The notes beneath the pieces were generated by a model that saw only the letters and a list, made by a program, of their open reading frames with translations, was not told where the DNA came from and did no database searches. From Clostridia bacterium (GTDB lineage: Bacteria; Bacillota; Clostridia; Christensenellales; Borkfalkiaceae): a DNA stretch of 64,000 nt. Position numbers and translations under genes: made by a program. Each line of letters begins with the position of its first letter. Positions within the stretch are counted from its first letter, which is position 1. Below are positions 8,528 to 16,993 of the stretch, piece after piece. Location: assembly GCA_900769565.1 (NCBI GenBank), contig CAAGHC010000003.1, positions 21,448-85,447 of the forward strand, read 5' to 3'.

Positions 8528-10111
8528 CTATAACAATGGCGAAAATATTTTTACCACAGAGATTAACCCTTTAGTAAAACTGTTTTGGTTTAACCTCTTT
8601 CCGTTAACAAGCTCGCAACTTTCCATTAAATTTGTCAAATCGTTTTCTATATCTTTTAAACAAGCCGCACCGTAAAGCCATGCACCCACTTCAAAGTGAT
8701 GCACTAGACTTCTATAATCAAGATTAGCAGAGCCTACTATAGCGCACTTTCGGTCGGCAAGGTATATTTTAGAATGAACGAAACCTTTTTTATACTCGTA
8801 TATCTTGACACCTTTTTGAATTAAGCGTGGATAATAACTTTTCGACACTTCGAACACTATTCTTTTATCGGGAATACTAGGCAGAATTATTCTTACGTCC
8901 ACGTTTTTTAGCGACGCACTCTCTAAAGCAAGGCAAAGTTCATCGTCCATCACTAGATAAGGCGTAGTTATATATAAATAGTTTGTTGCGTAACCGATTA
9001 AATTTAATATAGCCGTTTTGGTAACGCTATAAGGATAGGTTGGGCGTGGTCCATCACCAAACGGAATACAAAACCCGTTTTCTGCACTTTCTTTTGCAAC
9101 TAGCGTAGGATAACGATTATCTATAAACTCGTCGATTTTTCTAGTGCTTAAATAGTAATCGGTCAAAAAAAGTTTGGTAATTTCTTTTACGGCGCTACCT
9201 TTTATTCTTACGCCACAATCTTTCCAATGCCCAAAACGGTTAACTGCATTTATATACTCGTCTGCAACGTTTACGCCACCAAGATATGCAACTTCCCCGT
9301 CGATAACCGTGATTTTTCGGTGGTTTCGATTATTAAATTCCCGTCCACTAAACGCGTTTATTTTAGAAAAGGTTGCAACCTGAACGCCGTGATTAACTAG
9401 GTCGGAAACACCCAAAGTGCTAGCGCTTTTCATACAGCCTACGTCGTCGAATAATAGTTTAACTTCCACCCCACTCATTGACTTTTTAATAAGCAAACTC
9501 TTTATTTTTTGCCATAGCGTACCCGACTTGATTATAAAATATTGCAAGAAGATAAACTTTTTAGCATTCGACAAATCGCAAAGCATTTCATCAAAGGTTT
9601 TTTCGCCCGAATTTAAGTAGGTTATATCGCCTGAAAAAAACAAGTTGCAATTACTTATTTGGGTTAGTAGTTTAGCCTGTGAATATGCAAACGCATCTTG
9701 CTTTTTTAGTTCGATAAATTCTTTCTCATCACTTTTCCGATAGCTTTTACCGTTAAGATAATTGAGATTTTTAACGTACTTAATATTCAACGATTTAGAA
9801 TAAAAAAGAAAATACAAAGTTACCCCTGCAACGGGTAAAATTAAAAGAAAAAGCAACCACGGAAGTTTATAATCAGGGTTATCGGCGCTGACTATTATTT
9901 TAACGGCCAAAACTATTCTAAACATAAACTCTACCCACCTAAAAGGTGGAAAAACAATCAGTAGCAACACGCCTAAACCAACAATAAGCACGCACTTTAT
10001 AAAAACTATTGTAATAGAAAAAATAAATCTAAACGGCAATTTGTTTTTACCAGTTTTTTTATCCGCCTTTTGGTCAAGAAAAACGCAATTTTCACTCTTT
10101 TTCAGTTCCAT
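8528..10111 (-). CDS. cls: Cardiolipin synthase (phospholipase D family)
   Basis: 527 residues: an N-terminal cytosolic stretch, two or three membrane helices up to about residue 115, and two PLD domains. Both HKD signatures are intact: HRKITVIDGE...GGVN and HSKIYLADRK...GSANLDYRS. The enzyme joins two phosphatidylglycerol molecules to cardiolipin and glycerol at the membrane. Length matches bacterial Cls (about 480-520). No convincing Shine-Dalgarno precedes the ATG at 10111 and no internal start looks better. Upstream lies the divergent aminotransferase gene. Confidence 0.9.
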   Translation of the reverse strand: MELKKSENCVFLDQKADKKTGKNKLPFRFIFSITIVFIKCVLIVGLGVLLLIVFPPFRWVEFMFRIVLAVKIIVSADNPDYKLPWLLFLLILPVAGVTLYFLFYSKSLNIKYVKNLNYLNGKSYRKSDEKEFIELKKQDAFAYSQAKLLTQISNCNLFFSGDITYLNSGEKTFDEMLCDLSNAKKFIFLQYFIIKSGTLWQKIKSLLIKKSMSGVEVKLLFDDVGCMKSASTLGVSDLVNHGVQVATFSKINAFSGREFNNRNHRKITVIDGEVAYLGGVNVADEYINAVNRFGHWKDCGVRIKGSAVKEITKLFLTDYYLSTRKIDEFIDNRYPTLVAKESAENGFCIPFGDGPRPTYPYSVTKTAILNLIGYATNYLYITTPYLVMDDELCLALESASLKNVDVRIILPSIPDKRIVFEVSKSYYPRLIQKGVKIYEYKKGFVHSKIYLADRKCAIVGSANLDYRSLVHHFEVGAWLYGAACLKDIENDLTNLMESCELVNGKRLNQNSFTKGLISVVKIFSPLL

Positions 10112-10177
10112 TAAAGTTAGTATGCGCCAAATCTTACGATAAAATGTTTTATAATTGTTATTTGCTTATTGTATTTA

Positions 10178-10254
10178 TATACGAAAACCGAGCATTTTGA
10201 GATTAAAAATAGATAAAAACACTCATTGTAATATGCTCTGTTTTTTGATACAAT
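10178..10254 (+). promoter_or_regulatory. Promoter of the aminotransferase gene with two AraC-type half sites
   Basis: A motif ATGCTCGGTTTTCGTATA lies on the minus strand at 10178-10195, and a related copy ATGCTCTG-TTTTTTGATAC lies on the plus strand at 10233-10251. The second overlaps the likely promoter TTGTAA (10226-10231), 17 bases, TACAAT (10249-10254). The same motif occurs twice upstream of the dehydrogenase operon at 14424-14472. The shared motif and the AraC gene between the two units make them a likely regulon. Confidence 0.6.
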
Positions 10255-10316
10255 ATTAAAAAAGAGTAAAACGACTTTTTAAGCGTTATAAAAAGTTATA
10301 GTTTAAGGAGAAAATT

Positions 10317-11615
10317 ATGAAAAGTTACGCAAAATCAAACGAACTTGTTGCAAGAGAATTAAAGTGTTCACCACTTGCAGCGCAAACCTTTTCTAAATCG
10401 CACCGTTATTTTATGCCGAACAATGCACCCATGTTTATCGACCATGGTAAGGGCGCTAGAGTTTACGACGTTGACGGTAACGAATTTTTAGATTTTACCG
10501 CAAGTTTAGGGCCTATCACTTTAGGATATTGTTACGACAAGGTTAACGACGCTGTTAAGGCACAACTTGAAAAGGGTATTATTTTCCCCACTCAATCGCC
10601 CCTAGAATGCGAACTTGCCGAACTTTTAACTAGCCTTATCCCCTGTGCAGAAATGGTTAAGTTTGTTAAAAACGGCTCTGACGCTACCACAGCAGCAATT
10701 AGAATTGCAAGAGCGTTTACGGGTAGAAAAAGAGTTGCTATGAGCGGTTATCACGGTATGCACGACTGGTCAATCGGTGCATCTGCAAACAGAAAGGGCG
10801 TTCCCGAAGACGTTTGCGCGCTCACAGATACCTTTAAGTATAACGATTTAAGTTCTATTGAAAGCGTACTCAACTCTCACCCCGGCGAATACGCTGCAGT
10901 AATTTTAGAGCCTATACAAAGTAACGGTACTACTACCGAATACTTACAAGGTTTGAAAGATTTAGTTCATAAACACGGCGCACTTCTTATATTCGACGAA
11001 GTTGTAAGTGGTTTCAGATACGCTCTCGGTGGTGGTGGCGAATACTACGGCGTTACGCCCGATATGGCGTCTTTCGGTAAAGGTTGCTCTAACGGTATGC
11101 CCTTATCTTTCGTTGCAGGTAGACGTGACCTTATATCCATGATTGAACAAGGCGTATTTATTTCTATGACTTTCGGTGGCGAAGCGCTCTCTCTAGCAGG
11201 CTGTATTGCTACTGTGAAAGAATTAGTTGAAAAGGATGCTTTCAAGCATTTCTGGAAGTTAGGACAAATCATGAAAGACGGGCTTGAAAACCTTATTAAA
11301 AAACATGGTATTGAAAGCGCTGTATCGGTTAGTGGTCTTGCCCCGCACTGTGGTCTTGCTTTCGACGGCGTTGGCAGTCTAAATTATCTTGACGTTAACT
11401 CTATTTTCTCGTCAGTTATGATTGAAAACGGTATTTTATGCCACGCAATCAACAACATTAACCTTTCGCACACCGAAGAAGATATTAAGTTATATCTTGA
11501 CGCTGCCGACAAGGCGTTTGCACTTATTAAAGTTGCAATCGATAAAGACAGCCTAGACGGTATTCTTCCCGAAGGCGCAAGAGTTAACCCGATATTCAAA
11601 AGAAACATTAAATAA
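10317..11615 (+). CDS. Class III aminotransferase (glutamate-1-semialdehyde aminomutase-like)
   Basis: PLP enzyme of 432 residues. The fold-type I landmarks are all present: the GSDATTAAIRIARAFTGR substrate/phosphate region, LIFDEVVSGFR (Asp that binds the pyridine nitrogen) and SFGKGCSNGMPL, in which Lys255 is the Schiff-base lysine. It resembles glutamate-1-semialdehyde aminomutase, but no other haem biosynthesis gene is near. Its shared operator with the Gfo/Idh/MocA-aldolase operon points to a catabolic or sugar-linked transamination, substrate unknown. Single-gene unit with AAGGAG before the ATG and a strong terminator. Confidence 0.82.
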   Translation: MKSYAKSNELVARELKCSPLAAQTFSKSHRYFMPNNAPMFIDHGKGARVYDVDGNEFLDFTASLGPITLGYCYDKVNDAVKAQLEKGIIFPTQSPLECELAELLTSLIPCAEMVKFVKNGSDATTAAIRIARAFTGRKRVAMSGYHGMHDWSIGASANRKGVPEDVCALTDTFKYNDLSSIESVLNSHPGEYAAVILEPIQSNGTTTEYLQGLKDLVHKHGALLIFDEVVSGFRYALGGGGEYYGVTPDMASFGKGCSNGMPLSFVAGRRDLISMIEQGVFISMTFGGEALSLAGCIATVKELVEKDAFKHFWKLGQIMKDGLENLIKKHGIESAVSVSGLAPHCGLAFDGVGSLNYLDVNSIFSSVMIENGILCHAINNINLSHTEEDIKLYLDAADKAFALIKVAIDKDSLDGILPEGARVNPIFKRNIK

Positions 11616-11632
11616 TTAATTTTAAGCACTAT

Positions 11633-11664
11633 AAAAGCACGGCGAAAGGTCGCCGTGCTTTTTT
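11633..11664 (+). terminator. Terminator of the aminotransferase gene
   Basis: A 13-bp perfect stem (AAAAGCACGGCGA with its complement) around a 4-base loop, followed by T6. It can also serve the convergent AraC gene ending at 11701. Confidence 0.88.
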
Positions 11665-11700
11665 GTTTTTTTAGTAATAATCCTAGCCACAATTTTTACT

Positions 11701-12576
11701 TTAATTCTTCTTTTCTAGTTTATATTCTTCGGGGGTTTTGCCTAAAAAACTTTTAAACGCATAGAAAAAACCGTTATACGAAGAATATCCACTTAATCTT
11801 GATATTTCGTCTAGTGAAAGTTTTCCTTGCTTAATAAGCATGCATGCGTTTTCCACACGTTGCTTTACTAAAAGTTTTTTAAAACTCATACCGAAAAACT
11901 TTTTTACTATTCGGTTTGTTTGACATACCGATAAGCACAGTTTGTCTGCCAAATCTTCAATACTGATACGCTCGTTATATCTCTCGTAAAAAAACTTTTC
12001 CACCACGATTTTTTGTTTTACCATGTAATCGGTTTCTACGTCCCTACCATTTTGGGAATCTTTTTTTAGGTTGCCGGCTATCAAAACGGCCTCGCAAAAA
12101 TCAACCAAAAACAATGATAAAATCGCCTTTATTCTATGGATATTCTCATCAGAAAATTCATAGTCTTTTAATCTTGAGAACGTATTGATTTTATCGTAGT
12201 CTTTAATAATAAAATAGTCGCCAAAATTTCTTAAAATTTCGGTATAGAACTTATATTCGGAAAAACTAAAATTCTTGTTTTTAGCATCAACGGAAATCTT
12301 TGCAGGGTTGAACATGAACGAGCATCTTACAAGGTCGGCACTATAATCTTCTACGTAGTGACTCACGTTGGGCGCAAAAAGGCACACGTCCCCTTCCGTA
12401 AGGTGAACGTGGTCTTCCTTTACCACCAGACTTGCCGAGCCTGATTTTATAACGTGAATTTCATAGTAAGCATGAAAGTGCGCTGATTGTCCCCATTCGT
12501 TACTACCGCAAAACGAACCGTTTTCGGGATAAATCGTAAACTGCGCATCACCAAGCCGTATCTTTATTTCCTGCAT
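11701..12576 (-). CDS. AraC family transcriptional regulator
   Basis: 291 residues: an N-terminal cupin-like sensor (YYEIHVIKSGSASLVV...GDVCLFAPNVSHYV) and a C-terminal AraC DNA-binding domain from about residue 185 (ISIEDLADKLCLSVCQTNRIVKKFFGMSFKKLL; LSLDEISRLSGYSSYNGFFYAFKSFLGKTPEEYK). Third gene of an operon behind the Gfo/Idh/MocA dehydrogenase and the aldolase (24-base gap). It probably binds the ATGCTCGG-type sites in front of its own operon and of the aminotransferase gene, and senses the sugar-acid substrate of the pathway. Confidence 0.9.
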   Translation of the reverse strand: MQEIKIRLGDAQFTIYPENGSFCGSNEWGQSAHFHAYYEIHVIKSGSASLVVKEDHVHLTEGDVCLFAPNVSHYVEDYSADLVRCSFMFNPAKISVDAKNKNFSFSEYKFYTEILRNFGDYFIIKDYDKINTFSRLKDYEFSDENIHRIKAILSLFLVDFCEAVLIAGNLKKDSQNGRDVETDYMVKQKIVVEKFFYERYNERISIEDLADKLCLSVCQTNRIVKKFFGMSFKKLLVKQRVENACMLIKQGKLSLDEISRLSGYSSYNGFFYAFKSFLGKTPEEYKLEKKN

Positions 12577-12600
12577 GCTTTAAGTTTGCCTATTTTGTAT

Positions 12601-13365
12601 TTATTTTAACTTTGTAATGATATCAGCGTAATAATTATTAAGACCTATTACGTCAGAGCCCACGTTGATAAAGTTATAACCCATATCTTCAAGCGCTTTA
12701 TGGTTAGCAACGCCACCAACCGTACCTGCCATCTTGCCGTATTTTCTAGCCGTCTTTGCAACTAATTCCTTAACCCTTGCAATTTCGGGGTGAGAAAATT
12801 CGTTGGGATGACCTATGCCTTGCGAAAAGTCTGCAGGTCCAAAGAATATCATATCAATTCCGGGTAAAGCACAGATTTCTTCTAATTCTTTTAAGGGTTC
12901 TGGGTCTTCTATTTGAACGATATTAAATCTTTCTTCGTTGGCTTGCTTTAAATATAAATCAGCGTCTACTAAACAGAATTTACCGTCAGCGTTACCGCCG
13001 TCGATAGGACGTCTACCTATCGGATGGAATTTAGTATAATAAACTACTTTTTTAGCGTCTTCCAAACTCATAAGGTGAGGAATCATTATACCCGTCGAAT
13101 CTGCCTCTAACGGACAAATCATATCGTTATAACTGCCACGTCTTACCCTAGTAAGCACGTCAACGTCGTAAATTTTAGCCGCTCTGATAATATTTTCAAG
13201 TTCTTGAAAGTCGTTTGGCACGTGTTCCATATCCGTCCATAGACAGTCGATACCCGTCATTGCAGCAAGTTCCGCCGCCCTTGCGTCAAAAAGATTTAAT
13301 TTGAACGAATAAGCCGTTTCACCGTTACGTATTTTTCTTAATACTCTACTCTTTCTCATTTCCAT
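12601..13365 (-). CDS. HpcH/HpaI family class II aldolase
   Basis: 254-residue TIM-barrel aldolase that cleaves 2-keto-3-deoxy sugar acids or 4-hydroxy-2-ketoacids to pyruvate plus an aldehyde. Recognisable elements are WTDMEHVPND (catalytic base region), IMIPHLMS, QIEDPEPLKELEEI (metal-binding Glu) and FFGPADFSQGIG (metal-binding Asp). The family usually has GPADLS; here Phe replaces Leu. 2-Keto-3-deoxy-L-rhamnonate aldolase is a relative, and a GH78 gene lies 6 kb away, but that link is weak. Start at 13365, with AGGAG nine bases upstream. It follows the dehydrogenase gene by 18 bases. Confidence 0.87.
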   Translation of the reverse strand: MEMRKSRVLRKIRNGETAYSFKLNLFDARAAELAAMTGIDCLWTDMEHVPNDFQELENIIRAAKIYDVDVLTRVRRGSYNDMICPLEADSTGIMIPHLMSLEDAKKVVYYTKFHPIGRRPIDGGNADGKFCLVDADLYLKQANEERFNIVQIEDPEPLKELEEICALPGIDMIFFGPADFSQGIGHPNEFSHPEIARVKELVAKTARKYGKMAGTVGGVANHKALEDMGYNFINVGSDVIGLNNYYADIITKLK

Positions 13366-13383
13366 AATAATTTACTCCTGCTA

Positions 13384-14334
13384 TTAAAGTTTAATTTCAT
13401 CAAGATATTTTACTACCCCGCCTTCGTCGCGACTGCGAAGTCCTAAAACAACTAATTTCATAAGTTCTATCGTTTCTTCAAACGGGAAGGGTTCTTCGTC
13501 CGTTCTTAAAAAATGCACAAACTTATCAAGTTGCTTTTTAAACGCATAGTAACTATCCAAAGTTTGGATATATTTAGAACCTGCCGAACCTATAAGTAAA
13601 GTTCCTGCACCAGCCATTCCTTTACCTTGAACTATATCGACGATACAACCGTTTTCGTGAGTAAGACGAAGTGCTGCTCTCTCATAAGTTCCCGTGTTAA
13701 TTATACTCTTAAATCCACCTTTAAGTATAGGATAAATACTCTCTAATGCGTGTATTCCGTAAGTTTCGTAAATCTTGGGCATAGGTTGGCATATGTACAT
13801 AAGTTTGCCAAGTTCATAATTATTATTGTGGTAGGGCTCTAAATCTTTTACGTATCTCATACTAGAGCCACTTATAAACTTTTTGCCCTGTCTTTTCCAT
13901 TCAACGAAAGTTCTTAAATCTTCTTCGTTATCCACTAACGGTTTATCAATAAACATAGGAATATTTGCATCCATGAACGGTCTACAACGCTCAACGTGTT
14001 CACTGCCAACGTCGGTTGCGCATATAACGGCGTCAACCTGACCTATCATATCTTCAGGGCGCTCTACTACGTTTTCAATATTCGACGCAAGCGCTATATG
14101 TCTTGCCCTTTCTATCCCCTCGTATCCCGTGCAACAAATATGCGTGATTTTAGCACCGTCACAACCGAAAGTTTCTGCCGGTTGTTTATATAGATATTGC
14201 GGTATTACAGGGTAAGGACATTCGTCCATATATTTTTTATTGTAACCGTTAAACATTGCACTCCACGAATAAGGGTGTCCGTTTCCTTCGGTCATGCCTA
14301 ATATACCTATTTTAATTTCCTTTTTGGTTATCAT
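13384..14334 (-). CDS. Gfo/Idh/MocA family oxidoreductase
   Basis: 316-residue NAD(P)-dependent sugar dehydrogenase-like protein. The N-terminal Rossmann part has a diverged dinucleotide loop (KIGILGMTEGNGHPYS rather than GxGxxG), then AVICATDVGSEHVERCRPFMDANIPMFIDKPL, which carries the family's D/EKP motif. The C-terminal sheet domain follows from about residue 160. The altered nucleotide loop makes the cofactor uncertain. First gene of the operon with the aldolase and AraC gene, suggesting oxidation of a sugar or sugar acid ahead of aldol cleavage. Confidence 0.82.
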   Translation of the reverse strand: MITKKEIKIGILGMTEGNGHPYSWSAMFNGYNKKYMDECPYPVIPQYLYKQPAETFGCDGAKITHICCTGYEGIERARHIALASNIENVVERPEDMIGQVDAVICATDVGSEHVERCRPFMDANIPMFIDKPLVDNEEDLRTFVEWKRQGKKFISGSSMRYVKDLEPYHNNNYELGKLMYICQPMPKIYETYGIHALESIYPILKGGFKSIINTGTYERAALRLTHENGCIVDIVQGKGMAGAGTLLIGSAGSKYIQTLDSYYAFKKQLDKFVHFLRTDEEPFPFEETIELMKLVVLGLRSRDEGGVVKYLDEIKL

Positions 14335-14356
14335 AACTCTCTCCTTTATTTATTCC

Positions 14357-14385
14357 ATTATATAATTTTACTACACGTATTTCAA
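14357..14385 (-). promoter_or_regulatory. Promoter of the dehydrogenase-aldolase-AraC operon
   Basis: TTGAAA-17-TATAAT on the minus strand, 23 bases before the start codon, with an AAGGAGAG ribosome site between. Confidence 0.7.
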
Positions 14386-14423
14386 TAATGCAATTAAAAA
14401 TTCCGTCTAAAATTTTAAAAAAC

Positions 14424-14472
14424 ATGCTCGGTTTTTGTATAAAAAGCGTTTTTTAATACAATTTCCGAGCAT
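14424..14472 (-). promoter_or_regulatory. Inverted pair of ATGCTCGG operator sites
   Basis: ATGCTCGGTTTTTGTATA on the plus strand (14424-14441) and ATGCTCGGAAATTGTATT on the minus strand (14455-14472). Their centres are about three helical turns apart and they lie 40-90 bases upstream of the -35. This placement fits an AraC-family activator. The rest of the 14335-14522 gap holds only the promoter. Confidence 0.65.
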
Positions 14473-14522
14473 ATAATATTTTTTATCAATAAATTAGACG
14501 ATTATTAAGTTGTACTTTTGCC

Positions 14523-15341
14523 TTAAATTTTTGTATCTATAAACTTTCCGTTTTTAAGCACGGCAATACTGTTAAAACCAAAACTTTTAACGTACTCTTC
14601 CATTTCATTAAACTTATAGTCCATAAAATTTTTATTATGACAATCGGAAGATATTATTAACCTTGCGTTAAGGTTTTTAAGTTCTTTCATGATGAACGGT
14701 GCGGGATACGGTGTCGTGCGGTAACCCCTTGCTATTGCGCCGGTATTAACTTCAAAAATTTCCACCTTTTCCCTCAAAGCGTGCAACGCCTCAAATGCGT
14801 AGTTTTTGTATTCTTTGCTTTCCGTATCAAAAAAACATACGCTTTCAGCATGTTTGGTTATTAGGTCAAAATGCCCTACTATATCAAGTTTTTTGCACCT
14901 TTCGGGAAGTTTCGCCATGTATTGATAATACATTTTAACATACTGCATTCCGTCGCCGTTAAAGTAATCGTCTATAATACCTTTCACCACTTCTTTCGAG
15001 CGGTCGAATGCGATAACCCCGTCATTTTTCTTAAAACCATGTACCGAGCCTATTACGTAATCGTAAGGCGCAAAGTCTATATCGGAAAGATAGTCAAATT
15101 CTATCCCTAAATATATTTCTATTTGGTCTTTATACACCTTTTTTAATCTGTTTATTTCTTTTATATACAACTCGGTTTTTTCTTCGGTCATGGTATAAAC
15201 AGGCGAAAAAGTCGAATGTGAATGTCCTGAAAAGCCAAGACTATCAAAACCCTTTTCTATTGCACATAAAACCATTTCTTCTGCAGAACATTCACCGTCA
15301 CAGAAATTCGTATGTTGATGTAAATTTTGCTTAAATTCCAT
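14523..15341 (-). CDS. PHP domain phosphoesterase (histidinol-phosphatase HisJ-like)
   Basis: 272-residue PHP-fold metalloenzyme. The metal ligands are visible: NLHQHTNFCDG (HxH), GFSGHSHS, GIEFDYL (Glu), GSVHGF, GHFDLI, and ISSDCHN near the end (DxH). HisJ-type enzymes dephosphorylate histidinol phosphate, but no his gene is present and related PHP proteins act on other phosphoesters, so the substrate is open. It lies 17 bases downstream of the hydrogenase gene and is probably co-transcribed. Confidence 0.85.
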   Translation of the reverse strand: MEFKQNLHQHTNFCDGECSAEEMVLCAIEKGFDSLGFSGHSHSTFSPVYTMTEEKTELYIKEINRLKKVYKDQIEIYLGIEFDYLSDIDFAPYDYVIGSVHGFKKNDGVIAFDRSKEVVKGIIDDYFNGDGMQYVKMYYQYMAKLPERCKKLDIVGHFDLITKHAESVCFFDTESKEYKNYAFEALHALREKVEIFEVNTGAIARGYRTTPYPAPFIMKELKNLNARLIISSDCHNKNFMDYKFNEMEEYVKSFGFNSIAVLKNGKFIDTKI

Positions 15342-15358
15342 TTTATATACCTATTATC

Positions 15359-16780
15359 CTATTCCGTCTTAAAATTATTTATCGCATCCCTCATGCTCTT
15401 TTCAACGGCTTCCTTGCCATACTTGTCAACTTCTGCCTTGTTTTTCTCACCGTGAGTTAAACAACCTGCGCCACTAATGCAACCACCTACGCACGCCATT
15501 CCTTCAATAAAATTTCCGTCAAGCACGCCTTTGTTCAGTTTCAATAGCGCCATACGGCACGCCTCTATTCCGTCGCATACGACAGGCTTAAAGTCAAAGT
15601 CGATATTCTGTTCCTTAATCGCTTGAGAAACTGCGTCGGTTAACCCACCGCTACGTGCAAAGATTCTACCAAAATAAGACGCGTTGTCAAGACTACTTTC
15701 TTCTAAAGACGCTATATCAAGGTCACGACTATCGAAAAGCGCTTGCAACTCTTCAAAGGTAAGGACAGTATCTACGTATTCTTTTACCCTATCTAATTGA
15801 GCCTCTGCTTTCTTTGCCGTACAAGGTCCTATAAATATAACCTTTGCGCCTGCTACTTTTTCTTTTACGTATTTTGCAAGCAATGCCATAGGTGAAAGAT
15901 TTTCAGACATTTTTTCAACCAAGTTAGGGAATGCCGATTTAACGTACTGCACGAATGCAGGACAACACGAACTTGTAAGCACGCCTTTTTCGGAAAGTTC
16001 CTTACTCTCTGCCATTGCCACCATGTCTGCACCAAGCGCCGCCTCAACCACTTGGTCAAAACCTAACTTTTTAAGGCCCGTTATTACTTGACCTAGTTTA
16101 GCATAAGAAAACTGACTTGATATAGACGGTGCTACGATAGCGTAAACTTTTTGCCCCTCTTTGCGATTTTTAAGTATATCTATGGCGTTTAAGATAAACG
16201 ATTTATCCATAATTGCACCAAACGGGCATTGATATACGCACGCACCGCATTGAATACATTTTGAATCGTCTATGCAAGCAGATTTATCTTCGTTCATAGA
16301 AATTGCTTTTACTTTGCAAGCGTTTTGACAAGGGCGTTTACGGTTTGCTATCGCAGTATACGGACAAACCTTTGCACAAGCGCCACACTCTTTACACTTG
16401 GTTTTATCAATGTGCGCAACGTGGTTATGGTCGAACGATATTGCACCGAATTTACAAGCGTCTTCACAACGGTGCGCAAGACAACCACGGCAAGCGTTAG
16501 TAACTTCATGTCCACCTACGGGGCATTCGTCGCAGGCAATTTGTATAACTTCGATAATGTTGGGATTGTTTTTATCCCCACCCATTGCAAGTTTAACACG
16601 TTCGCCTAAAATAGCACGCTCTTTATATACGCAACAGCGCATAGTAGGTTCTTTTCCAGGTACTATTCTTAACGGAATATCCATCAAATTTTCAAGCAAC
16701 GTGTCGTTCCAAGCAAGCCTTGCAACTTCACGTAAAACTTTGTATTTTAAATGTTGAACTTTAGTATCAAATTTGCGCAT
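15359..16780 (-). CDS. [FeFe] hydrogenase, monomeric group B type
   Basis: About 473 residues. The N-terminal half has Cys-rich ferredoxin clusters (CDECPVGG...CRGCLAHRCEDAC, CKECGACAKVCP, CIQCGACVYQCP). The C-terminal half is the H-cluster domain with L1 TSSCCPAF, L2 GPCTAKKAEA and L3 EGMACVGGCISGAGCL. GPCTAKK and the order of clusters are characteristic of group B hydrogenases. These are soluble and probably exchange electrons with ferredoxin, producing or consuming H2. Start at 16780, because AAGGAG lies seven bases before it. No maturase (HydEFG) or NADH-linked hydrogenase subunit is in the window. Confidence 0.9.
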   Translation of the reverse strand: MRKFDTKVQHLKYKVLREVARLAWNDTLLENLMDIPLRIVPGKEPTMRCCVYKERAILGERVKLAMGGDKNNPNIIEVIQIACDECPVGGHEVTNACRGCLAHRCEDACKFGAISFDHNHVAHIDKTKCKECGACAKVCPYTAIANRKRPCQNACKVKAISMNEDKSACIDDSKCIQCGACVYQCPFGAIMDKSFILNAIDILKNRKEGQKVYAIVAPSISSQFSYAKLGQVITGLKKLGFDQVVEAALGADMVAMAESKELSEKGVLTSSCCPAFVQYVKSAFPNLVEKMSENLSPMALLAKYVKEKVAGAKVIFIGPCTAKKAEAQLDRVKEYVDTVLTFEELQALFDSRDLDIASLEESSLDNASYFGRIFARSGGLTDAVSQAIKEQNIDFDFKPVVCDGIEACRMALLKLNKGVLDGNFIEGMACVGGCISGAGCLTHGEKNKAEVDKYGKEAVEKSMRDAINNFKTE

Positions 16781-16849
16781 ACTCGTTCTCCTTTTGTATT
16801 TTCGCATAGCGTTTTAGGTGGAAAAATTATCACCTTAAAATCCACGGGT

Positions 16850-16878
16850 ATTTTAACACATATAACGATAAAAGTCAA
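16850..16878 (-). promoter_or_regulatory. Promoter of the hydrogenase gene, with a leader hairpin
   Basis: TTGACT-17-TAAAAT on the minus strand. Between it and the start codon is an inverted repeat TTTTAAGGTG / CACCTAAAA (about 16810-16842) that would form a 5'-leader hairpin; its role is unknown. Confidence 0.65.
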
Positions 16879-16949
16879 CGCAAAGCAACTTTAAATAATG
16901 CCAAATATTAACATGTTATAAGTTTTATAAACACGTAAACGAATATTAG

Positions 16950-16988
16950 AAAAGGACTTTAAGAAAACGTTTTCCTAAAAGTCCTTTT
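16950..16988 (-). terminator. Terminator of the FAD oxidoreductase gene
   Basis: AAAAGGACTTT pairs with AAAGTCCTTTT as outer stem, with an inner GAAAAC/GTTTTC stem and T-rich tail. It is long and symmetrical, so it can act in both directions. It follows the stop codon at 16994. Confidence 0.8.
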
Positions 16989-16993
16989 TATAA

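Noticed and set aside
10317..11615. hemL of haem biosynthesis.
   Set aside because: Similarity is to the class III family in general; there are no other hem genes, and the operators tie it to the dehydrogenase-aldolase operon.
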